Part shown: positions 7,477 through 14,421 of the stretch, piece by piece
Position numbering within the stretch: the stretch's first letter is position 1
Layout of the letters: every line of letters starts with the position of its first letter
Assembly: GCA_023665325.1 (NCBI GenBank)
Contig: JAMPED010000032.1
Span: 1-17,735 of the forward strand
Source of the DNA: Acetobacter sp.
GTDB lineage: Bacteria; Pseudomonadota; Alphaproteobacteria; RF32; CAG-239
Direction of reading: 5' to 3'
DNA: 17,735 bases
Position numbers and translations under genes: made by a program
Notes under the pieces: generated by a model
Databases searched by the model: none
What the model was told of the DNA's origin: nothing
The model's input: the letters and a program-made list of their open reading frames with translations, nothing else

Positions 7477-8457
7477 ATGCAGAAAATTATCCCTGAAAGG
7501 CTAAAAAAAGGTGATAAGGTTATGGTTATCGCACCAGCGAGAGGCATAAAAATTATTGGTCAAGATGCAAGAAAAATTGCTAAAGAGCGGTTAGAAAGTT
7601 TGGGGCTAGAGGTTGTTTTTGCACCTAATACAACAGATGATAATTGGGATTATATGGGGTCGTCATCTATCGAAAAGCGTGTAGCTGATATTCATACTGC
7701 TTTTGCAGATAAAAGTGTTAAAGGCATTATGACTATCATTGGTGGTGCAAATTCTAACCAATTGCTAAAATATCTTGATTATGATTTGATAAAAAATAAC
7801 CCTAAAATTTTCTGCGGTTTTTCAGATATTACTGCGTTAGAAAATGCCCTTTTGGCAAAAACAGGTTTAGTAGTGTACTACGGACCACACTTTAGCTCAC
7901 TGGGAATGAAATATGGTTGCGATTACACATTTGAACATTTTGTAAAAATGTTGGTAACGGATGGCAAAGATGACATAACATCCTCAGAAATTTGGAGTGA
8001 TGATTTATGGTTCTTAGATCAGGAAAAACGTGAATTTGAAGCTAATGAAGGCTATTGGAATATTCATAATGGTGAAGCTTGCGGAACAATTATCGGCGGA
8101 AATCTTTGCACATTTAATCTCTTGTTGGGAACAGAATTTCGTCCAGAATTTTCTAAAGATACGATTCTTTTTATTGAAGATACCGAAACAACATCCTTGG
8201 CAGAGTTTGAGCGTAACCTCCAAGCCCTAATTCATCAACCAGATTTTGAAAATGTTAAAGCATTAGTTATTGGTCGTTTTCAAAAAGGTTCAAAGGTCAC
8301 AAGAGAGGGGTTAGAGTATATTTTAAACACTAAAGCTGAGCTAAAAAATATACCGATTCTTGCTAATGTAGATTTCGGGCATACCGCTCCACTATTAACT
8401 ATTCCACTTGGTGGAACAGCCATACTGAAAGATGGAAAATTGTCTTATAAAAATTAG
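7477..8457 (+). CDS. S66-family peptidase (LD-carboxypeptidase / MccF-like)
   Basis: A 326-residue serine peptidase of the S66 family. Members either release the terminal D-alanine from muropeptide tetrapeptides during peptidoglycan recycling (LdcA) or cleave the aminoacyl-sulfamate toxin of microcin C (MccF). The nucleophile motif is GFSD (S116), followed by IGGNL (206-210), the acidic FIEDTE (232-237) and the catalytic histidine in GHTAPLLTIPLG (H302). The length and the EGYWNIHNGEACGTIIGGNL-type central segment (191-210) look closer to the MccF-like branch than to short LdcA, but this cannot be settled by eye. There is no signal peptide, so it is cytoplasmic. The ribosome binding site is AAGGAG. 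It is the last gene before the hairpin at 8462-8486. Confidence 0.88.
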   Translation: MQKIIPERLKKGDKVMVIAPARGIKIIGQDARKIAKERLESLGLEVVFAPNTTDDNWDYMGSSSIEKRVADIHTAFADKSVKGIMTIIGGANSNQLLKYLDYDLIKNNPKIFCGFSDITALENALLAKTGLVVYYGPHFSSLGMKYGCDYTFEHFVKMLVTDGKDDITSSEIWSDDLWFLDQEKREFEANEGYWNIHNGEACGTIIGGNLCTFNLLLGTEFRPEFSKDTILFIEDTETTSLAEFERNLQALIHQPDFENVKALVIGRFQKGSKVTREGLEYILNTKAELKNIPILANVDFGHTAPLLTIPLGGTAILKDGKLSYKN

Positions 8458-8461
8458 AAGA

Positions 8462-8486
8462 AAGGCGCTTAAATATTGAGCGCCTT
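8462..8486. terminator. bidirectional terminator between convergent operons
   Basis: AAGGCGCT (8462-8469) pairs perfectly with AGCGCCTT (8479-8486) across a 9-base loop. It lies four bases after the S66 peptidase stop and nine bases before the end of the convergent glycosyltransferase gene. T-rich sequence follows on the + strand (AAATTTTATTT), and T-containing sequence follows on the other strand, so it can serve both operons. Confidence 0.75.
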
Positions 8487-8495
8487 AAATTTTAT

Positions 8496-9440
8496 TTATA
8501 TTCTCTTTTTTTCCATAATCTCAAAAAGCTCAATAACCTTTTTTGCTTGAAATTTACTGCTCCATCCAATCGCGATATTTCTAATCGCATCTTTTCTTTG
8601 TTGAAGCTCTGCAGGGGTACTTAAAAGTTTATTTAGCTTTTGAGAAAATTCATTGCTATTATAATACATCGGTACCGCATCACCAAAAAGTTTCTCAATT
8701 GCAGGATTATAACGAATATATGGAAGTCCACCATTAGCAATAACTTCTAAAATACGTTCATTAACAATTTCATCTCTAATATCCTCTTCAGATTGATCAA
8801 CCAAAACTAAGGAATATGAACGGAAGTCTGCCGCAATAGGAGCTTGTGCTTTAATTTCGTTTTGTGCCCATTTACCTTCAAAATTTTTACCAAAAACATC
8901 AAGAGAAATATTTTCAGCACCAGACATCAGTAAAGTGAGAGAAAACTCATTTCCATCTCCCCAAAACATTGCTTTACCATTTGGTGTTGGTAAATACGCA
9001 TTATTGATGATATCAACAGCATCAGGAATGAATGCCGTGCGAACATTAATTGCTTTAAGATGATGAAAAGCTGGCATAGTTTTCACAATAATAACATCGT
9101 ATGGACGTAATACCTCAGGGTCTGCTCCAGCCTTAAGTTTATCAATCCATAAAAAGTTAATAGCCTCAAGGTCAGAAACTTTGGGTAGTGTTGCAATATC
9201 TGTTGCTGTGTAAAGATTAAAATGACCACTTTTATGTTTTTTAGAGTTAGAAAGTATTGCTTTTTTTCCAGAAAGTTCCAACGCACTTTTAAGTTTTTTC
9301 ATATTAGCCAATATTGAATCGTTTGAAACATTGATATAAATAGCATCATTAGGCGCAGAAAAGGAAATTTTATTTAACCAAAACATTCCACATAAAGTAA
9401 GTATAACTAAAACCGCCAAAGATAAAAGAACTTTTTTCAT
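8496..9440 (-). CDS. membrane-anchored CgeB-like glycosyltransferase-family protein, single domain
   Basis: A 314-residue protein starting MKK followed by one hydrophobic segment (about residues 4-22), a signal anchor. The rest is soluble. Residues 227-260 (NERILEVIANGGLPYI ... LFGDAVPMYY) match the equivalent segment of both domains of the neighbouring 665-residue protein, the region that in GT-B glycosyltransferases of the CgeB type binds the nucleotide sugar. The N-terminal half is much more divergent and the typical GNGW/GLGW loop is reduced to VFGKNFEGKW (182-191). The ATG overlaps the stop of the upstream gene (ATGA) with an AAGGAG ribosome binding site, so the two are translationally coupled. 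The substrate is unknown. It could also be an inactive relative acting as partner of the larger protein. The anchor topology suggests an exported catalytic part, which is odd for a sugar-nucleotide enzyme. Confidence 0.65.
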   Translation of the reverse strand: MKKVLLSLAVLVILTLCGMFWLNKISFSAPNDAIYINVSNDSILANMKKLKSALELSGKKAILSNSKKHKSGHFNLYTATDIATLPKVSDLEAINFLWIDKLKAGADPEVLRPYDVIIVKTMPAFHHLKAINVRTAFIPDAVDIINNAYLPTPNGKAMFWGDGNEFSLTLLMSGAENISLDVFGKNFEGKWAQNEIKAQAPIAADFRSYSLVLVDQSEEDIRDEIVNERILEVIANGGLPYIRYNPAIEKLFGDAVPMYYNSNEFSQKLNKLLSTPAELQQRKDAIRNIAIGWSSKFQAKKVIELFEIMEKKRI

Positions 9441-11434
9441 TTTTTCTCCTTACTGATTTTTTGAAACAGTTTTTTGAATTTTTCACCGATAATTTGATGG
9501 GTATATCCGTCAAGTGTAATTTTCTGCGCAGCCTTAGCTTTTTTTTCTCGCTCTTCAGGGTGCGCCAAATAAAAATCAACCAATTGTTTAAATTCTTCTT
9601 TATTCTTAAACATTGGAATACTGTCACCAAAAATTTCCTCAATATACGGACTATATTTAGAGATAACCAATGTTCCAACCGCGCTAGCATCATATAGCCG
9701 GTTGATAACAAGTCCCATCTCAGCTAAATCATCCGCGTGGTCACTCAAAACAATTTTGGCAGAAGAATAATATTGATGCAGCTGTGAATTATCAATAAAA
9801 GCTCCTTTAAAATATTGTGGTGGAATTTTTCCTTCCCAACCCAAACCATATACAGCCACATCGTAATCGTTTTCAAGCGCATACAACACACTGACGCGTT
9901 CATACCAACACGAGCCAACAAATAATAAATCCGTTTTAAGCTCATCTTTGGGGGCATATTTAAATTTATTCGGATTCGTAAATTGCGGTATAAATTCTGA
10001 TTGATATTTATATTTCTTAAGTTTTTTTAGTGTGACTTTTGCCGGAGTTGCAATAAGGTCAAAATATTCTAATTCATTGTTAAGTGCAGCATCAGTATTA
10101 TAAATAAAATAATCTTTCGTATTTTTAAATTTTCCTCTTTCAGGTACAAAAGTTGGAAAATATAAATACATTATCCGCGCTTTAGCCTCGTCTTCAAAAT
10201 CTGTATAGTTATATTTAAATTGCATATAAAGTAAATTTTCTGCAGTGTTATAAAAGTCATCTTTTGGAAAACTATTATTGTAATAATACTCTTTCACCTC
10301 AAATCCGCTTTGTTGTAATCCCATAAACAAATCTTTTCCAAGCCAATAATCACCGATTCCTAAAGCATTTTGCTGCCACGGAAATTTGAGAACAAGTTTG
10401 TTCGCATCTGTTACGATAGTTCCTGATTTCTGAATATTATCAACAGCACTTAAAATACGTTTAGCAACTTGCCGATGTGTAAAATTCGCAAGAGTAATCT
10501 CCTGTGCGCGTTTGGCTTTTTGAGCACGTTCTTCAGGATGTGACAGATAATATTTAAGTAATATTGCTAATTCTTCCTTAGTTTTAAACATTGGAATATT
10601 ATCACCGTAAAATTGCTCAATTTCAGGCATATAATCAGAAATCAAAAATCCACCACTAGCTGTAACATCAAATATACGATTGCTAATAAAACCAGATTTT
10701 TTCATATCCTCTCGTGTATCATTCAATACAATTTTTGCCGAGGCATAATATTTATGTAACTCATCATTATCAATATAATCCCCCTTAAAAAAGGCTTTAG
10801 GAGCTTTGTCTTGCCAGCCATTTCCAAACAAAGCCACTTCAAAACCACTTTCTATAGCCCATCTAGCGCTAATGCGATCATATCCAGGTCGTCCAACAAA
10901 TAAGATATCGTATGCTTTGTCTACGTCATATTCATAAAAGAATTTATGCGAATTTGTAAATTGTGGTGCAAAAATAGTTTTAATCCCAAGTTTTTCAATC
11001 TCTTTTTGATATGTCGGAGAAGCAACAGCAATCAAATCAAAATCCCATAATTCTGTCTGTAAAGAATACCAACTAGGTTCTATAATATCTTTTAAATTTT
11101 TGTATTTAAATGTATGAGCTGTTTCTAAAGGGTAATATAAATATAATACGTTTATTTTATTATCATTTATTGGAGGGTTAAAGGGTACAAAACCGTGCAT
11201 ATAAATATCAATTTTAGTTTTACTGCTTCCAGATGGATAGTAATTACCAATATACGCTGGCTGAACTGTAAAATCAAAACTTTCTATTCCAGCTTTTAAG
11301 TCTTGTCCTAAAATGTAATCTCCCCACGCAGTCCATTCTTTCTCAGATGAAATTTTGAGTCCTACATCAGCTGCATCTACCACAGCGGGAAATAGTAACC
11401 CCAAAATAGCAGATAGAACAATACCGCACCGCAT
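9437..11434 (-). CDS. secreted protein with two tandem CgeB-like glycosyltransferase domains
   Basis: A 665-residue protein with a clear Sec signal peptide (short basic start, hydrophobic core at 4-18, likely cleavage near VDA-AD, residue 21-22). Two homologous domains follow, about 24-335 and 345-655, offset by about 323-326 residues. Matching pairs include GDYILGQDL (38) / GDYWLGKDL (361), FAPQFTN (155) / FIPQFTN (481), DILFVG (176) / DLLFVG (502), FGNGW (203) / YGLGW (529), the FKG..IDN..LH.YY.SAKIVL block (216-237 / 542-563), NRIFDVTASGGFL (252-264) / NRLYDASAVGTLV (578-590) and YLSHPEER / YLAHPEER. These are the features of the CgeB-type glycosyltransferase family. The product is predicted to be periplasmic or surface-exposed. 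The donor and acceptor are unknown, and it is possible that it binds rather than transfers sugars. It lies two bases after the MFS gene. Confidence 0.78.
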   Translation of the reverse strand: MRCGIVLSAILGLLFPAVVDAADVGLKISSEKEWTAWGDYILGQDLKAGIESFDFTVQPAYIGNYYPSGSSKTKIDIYMHGFVPFNPPINDNKINVLYLYYPLETAHTFKYKNLKDIIEPSWYSLQTELWDFDLIAVASPTYQKEIEKLGIKTIFAPQFTNSHKFFYEYDVDKAYDILFVGRPGYDRISARWAIESGFEVALFGNGWQDKAPKAFFKGDYIDNDELHKYYASAKIVLNDTREDMKKSGFISNRIFDVTASGGFLISDYMPEIEQFYGDNIPMFKTKEELAILLKYYLSHPEERAQKAKRAQEITLANFTHRQVAKRILSAVDNIQKSGTIVTDANKLVLKFPWQQNALGIGDYWLGKDLFMGLQQSGFEVKEYYYNNSFPKDDFYNTAENLLYMQFKYNYTDFEDEAKARIMYLYFPTFVPERGKFKNTKDYFIYNTDAALNNELEYFDLIATPAKVTLKKLKKYKYQSEFIPQFTNPNKFKYAPKDELKTDLLFVGSCWYERVSVLYALENDYDVAVYGLGWEGKIPPQYFKGAFIDNSQLHQYYSSAKIVLSDHADDLAEMGLVINRLYDASAVGTLVISKYSPYIEEIFGDSIPMFKNKEEFKQLVDFYLAHPEEREKKAKAAQKITLDGYTHQIIGEKFKKLFQKISKEKK

Positions 11435-11436
11435 TA

Positions 11437-12816
11437 CTATTCCTTATCTTCTCCTACATTCATCAGAGAATGCCCACTATTAACATTATATTTGTAGATT
11501 TTATAAATAAAAAACAAACCGATAGGAATAAATATTAACGCATAAATCCAAAAAATATCAATTACCCGTATTCCACTGGTAGTTCCTTCATTTTTAAGTA
11601 AAAACTTTGGTGCCATCAACATAATAGATGTCAATAATCTACCAGTCATCATATTAACCGAAGAGGAAAGCGAACGAATTTTAGGGTTAATAAGTCTATG
11701 CAAACGGCTAATATGTGAAATAGTGAACATCAACTGAATACCAATACACACACATAAAAAGACAATAAACAGCAAGCATTGTGCAGGAGTTATATGCCCC
11801 GCTTTCATTAACACAAAAGAAAGTCCACAGCCAATAATTTCCATCACAAAAGATATATTACCAAGTTTAAAAAGGGAAATTCGCTTAGCTGCTGCAGCAG
11901 CAAAATAACTAAAGGATGAACGTAACACGTTGTTAATAAAAATCACAACTCCCATCACTTTAATATAATCCAACCAGTCAAGGCTCAAAAGATAATTCCA
12001 AACTGTATCTCCAAATACACGAGCATCCCAACCGATACTATCCGCCAAATCAGTTAACGAAATTGATGGGTTGATACCTGAACTTTTCATCAATGGTTGA
12101 AAACTCCAGAAGAAGAAATGCGACACTCCAACCATAAACCCTGAAAAAAGCACTAAATAACAGTACTTGTGAGATTTCAAAATATATCGCACTGCTACCC
12201 AAAACTTTTTTAGCCGTTCCTTAACTCCAATAACTGCATTTTTTGTCGGAATATGTGCATTTGGCAAAAATGAAAGTAATAAAATTGCGGTGGAATAAAT
12301 AATAAATTCAGCAATCAATAAAACGTGTGAACCGAATTTCGTATAGAGACCAGCACCAAGCATAGCGGCAATCCCAGTTCCAATATACATCGAAGCATTA
12401 AAGTTGGAATACGCCTTAACCATTTTTTTCTCTTCACCATTTTTCTTTAAGATGTCAAAAATAAATGAAGAGGAAACCGAATCAAAACAAGCCTTAGAAC
12501 AAGCATAAAAAAACTCACCAATTAAAATAATTTCAAACCCTCTAAAGAAAATCCATAAAAACAATCGCCCGAGAAACAAGGCGTACGCTGTAATAAGAAT
12601 ATATTTTCGAGGAAATATATCTCCCAAATATCCCGCTGGAATTTCGAACAAAAAGGCAAAAAAGACAATTAGCCCCTGAATAAGATAAAAATCTCCAACC
12701 GAAAGCCCATTTTCCTGATAAAAAAACAGTAATACCGGTAACAAAAATAACTGCGAGCGCAAAAATGCAGCTACATTATACAAACTCAAAGGCATAAACG
12801 ATAAAAACTTACTCAT
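11437..12816 (-). CDS. MFS transporter
   Basis: A 459-residue integral membrane protein with about 12 hydrophobic segments. The major facilitator motif A is visible as GYLGDIFPRKYIL (62-74) in the loop after TM2, preceded by EIPA, a combination common in drug- and metabolite-efflux type members. A hydrophilic central loop with basic residues (about 186-215) separates the two halves. An additional polar insert of about 40 residues (roughly 245-285) sits after TM7, between QPLMKSSG and KVMGVVIF; such an insert is not standard in short MFS proteins. It is the first gene of a three-gene operon with two exported CgeB-like proteins, so transport of a sugar or a surface-modification intermediate is possible, but nothing in the sequence identifies the substrate. 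No strong ribosome binding site is seen before the ATG. Confidence 0.83.
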   Translation of the reverse strand: MSKFLSFMPLSLYNVAAFLRSQLFLLPVLLFFYQENGLSVGDFYLIQGLIVFFAFLFEIPAGYLGDIFPRKYILITAYALFLGRLFLWIFFRGFEIILIGEFFYACSKACFDSVSSSFIFDILKKNGEEKKMVKAYSNFNASMYIGTGIAAMLGAGLYTKFGSHVLLIAEFIIYSTAILLLSFLPNAHIPTKNAVIGVKERLKKFWVAVRYILKSHKYCYLVLFSGFMVGVSHFFFWSFQPLMKSSGINPSISLTDLADSIGWDARVFGDTVWNYLLSLDWLDYIKVMGVVIFINNVLRSSFSYFAAAAAKRISLFKLGNISFVMEIIGCGLSFVLMKAGHITPAQCLLFIVFLCVCIGIQLMFTISHISRLHRLINPKIRSLSSSVNMMTGRLLTSIMLMAPKFLLKNEGTTSGIRVIDIFWIYALIFIPIGLFFIYKIYKYNVNSGHSLMNVGEDKE

Positions 12817-12843
12817 AATTCCAACTTTTTTCTAATAAACTTT

Positions 12844-12852
12844 ATTTTACCA
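12844..12852 (-). promoter_or_regulatory. candidate extended -10 promoter for the MFS-glycosyltransferase operon
   Basis: On the - strand this reads TGGTAAAAT, a good match to an extended -10 element (TGnTATAAT). It would start transcription roughly 20 bases before the MFS start codon. No clear -35 box is seen, which is tolerated for extended -10 promoters. The assignment rests on the motif only. Confidence 0.35.
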
Positions 12853-12875
12853 TAGAATAACTTAGTTTATTTGTC

Positions 12876-12906
12876 TTGTGTTATTCTTTAGTTGTTATAG
12901 TATAAT
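12876..12906 (+). promoter_or_regulatory. candidate promoter for the DUF1847-glycosyltransferase-ABC-F operon
   Basis: A perfect TATAAT lies at 12901-12906. A TTGTGT at 12876-12881 could be the -35 box, with a rather long 19-base spacer. Transcription would start near 12913, leaving a leader of about 25 bases that contains the AAGAGGA ribosome binding site at 12928-12934. Confidence 0.45.
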
Positions 12907-12938
12907 TTAAAATATTAATTTTTTTTTAAGAGGAATAA

Positions 12939-13385
12939 ATGGAAAAAGGGCACTATACAGAAGAAGACAAAGCATTTATGTGTGTAACAGACCAATCTCG
13001 TAACGCTTCACGAATAAAAGAATTAGTTAATTTTATTAAGCTAAATGGTTATAAGAAAATCGGCATTGCAAATTGTTTTTCAGTCAATAAATTTGCCGAG
13101 AAATTAAAAGAAATGCTTGCGGCCGAGGGAATACCAGCCGTTTCTGTTCATTGCAAAGAGTCCAAATTAGATGCTTCCGAACTTTCCGAAACAATGAAGG
13201 GTGCTTCGTGTGATCCCAAGTCACAGGCAGAATATCTAAATGCGGAAAAAACCGATTTGAATATCAACTTCGGTTTGTGTTTGGGGCACGGTCTATTGTT
13301 TCAAAAATACTCCGATGCGCCGGTGACAACCTTGCTGGTTAAAGACGCCAAAAACAAACATAATATGATAGAAAATTTTGCTTAA
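12939..13385 (+). CDS. short DUF1847 family protein
   Basis: A 148-residue cytoplasmic protein. Residues 91-137 (CDPKSQAEYLNAEKTDLNIN, GLCLGHGLLFQKYSDAPVTT, LLVKD) match the conserved core of DUF1847, a family annotated as predicted metal-binding proteins of unknown function. The central GYKKIGIANCFSVNKFAEKL (38-57) also fits. Typical members are about 200 residues and begin with a cluster of cysteines; that cluster is missing here, the protein beginning MEKGHYTEED. Cysteines that remain are C15, C46, C72, C91 and C114; the last four sit at family-like positions. The start is well supported by AAGAGGA and there is no coding signal upstream, so the shortness looks real and not a start-site error. 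It is three bases ahead of the glycosyltransferase gene. Its role is unknown. Confidence 0.8.
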   Translation: MEKGHYTEEDKAFMCVTDQSRNASRIKELVNFIKLNGYKKIGIANCFSVNKFAEKLKEMLAAEGIPAVSVHCKESKLDASELSETMKGASCDPKSQAEYLNAEKTDLNINFGLCLGHGLLFQKYSDAPVTTLLVKDAKNKHNMIENFA

Positions 13386-13388
13386 AAA

Positions 13389-14414
13389 ATGAAAAAAATT
13401 ATTGTAGCCATTGTCAGTTTACTAATCATTGCAACATTAACGGTTGTCAACTATACATTGCAAAAACCGTATTATTTGAGTGTGGCTGCAATAATGAAAA
13501 ACGAAAAACCATACTTAAAAGAGTGGCTGGAATATCACCTAATGCAAGGTGTAGAGCATTTTTATTTGTGTGATAATGATAGTACTGATGGCACGGAGGA
13601 ATACTTAAAACCATATATAGATAAGGGCATAATTACCTATATCAAGCAATCAGGGGTTAATCAGCAGCTGGTGTGTTATGAAAAAATTGTCAGAGAATAT
13701 CAAAACGATACGACGTGGCTGGCAATTATTGATTTAGATGAATACCTTGTGCCACTGCAAGCACCAGATATGCCAACACTTTTAAAAGAATTTGAAGATG
13801 TGGCAGAAGTCAGTCTTCACTGGATGAATTATGGTGATTCGAATGCGGTCAACCGCTCAGATGGTTTGATAACCGAGTTTTTTACTTCTCACGGTCGTTT
13901 CTTGAATCATACGGTCAAATCCATCGTTCGCCCTGAAAAGGTGGTAGACTTTACTATGTTTGGTTCAAATCATTATGTACGGGTCAGTGGAAAGAGTGTG
14001 AATGAATACCATAAGCCAGTTGAGTTTATGTTAAACTTTAACATTTCCGCAGATAAAGCTCGTGTAAATCATTATATTTTAAAAAGCTTTGCCGAGTTTT
14101 TGCATAAAAAGGGCAGGGGACACCCAGAGGGAACGCCGATTGATTTTGAATATTACTTCTTTCATAATGATAATGAAATCACTAACGATACCTCAATGCT
14201 ACGCTTCTTGCCAAAATTAAAAGAGAGAATGATAAAAAGCCCGCTTGCTGATGTTGCCATACCGCAGGTCGAAAATCTGCCAAAGAACCACGATGAAATT
14301 CTTTTTACCCCAGTAGAGGCTGCGCAGGTACTAGGCTATCCCATAAACGCTCCGATAACATATAAAGAATTAGAACAAGCATATAAAAATCGCCATCCGC
14401 AATATAAAAAATAG
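13389..14414 (+). CDS. membrane-anchored glycosyltransferase, GT92 / GT2-like
   Basis: A 341-residue protein with an N-terminal anchor (MKK then a hydrophobic stretch at about 4-22) and a GT-A glycosyltransferase domain. Diagnostic pieces are AAIMKNEKPYLKEWLEYHL (33-51), GVEHFYLCDNDSTDGT (54-69), the metal-binding DLDEY motif (115-119) and SLHWMNYGDS (about 142-151), as in the GT92/DUF23 group. A histidine in KARVNHYILKSF (near residue 228) fits the later conserved His of such enzymes. The C-terminal 70 residues are hydrophilic and not recognised. It has no strong ribosome binding site and starts three bases after the DUF1847 stop, so it is probably translated by coupling. The acceptor is unknown. 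The fold differs from that of the CgeB-like pair on the opposite strand, so the anchoring is convergent and not due to duplication. Confidence 0.83.
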   Translation: MKKIIVAIVSLLIIATLTVVNYTLQKPYYLSVAAIMKNEKPYLKEWLEYHLMQGVEHFYLCDNDSTDGTEEYLKPYIDKGIITYIKQSGVNQQLVCYEKIVREYQNDTTWLAIIDLDEYLVPLQAPDMPTLLKEFEDVAEVSLHWMNYGDSNAVNRSDGLITEFFTSHGRFLNHTVKSIVRPEKVVDFTMFGSNHYVRVSGKSVNEYHKPVEFMLNFNISADKARVNHYILKSFAEFLHKKGRGHPEGTPIDFEYYFFHNDNEITNDTSMLRFLPKLKERMIKSPLADVAIPQVENLPKNHDEILFTPVEAAQVLGYPINAPITYKELEQAYKNRHPQYKK

Positions 14415-14421
14415 GTCAAAA

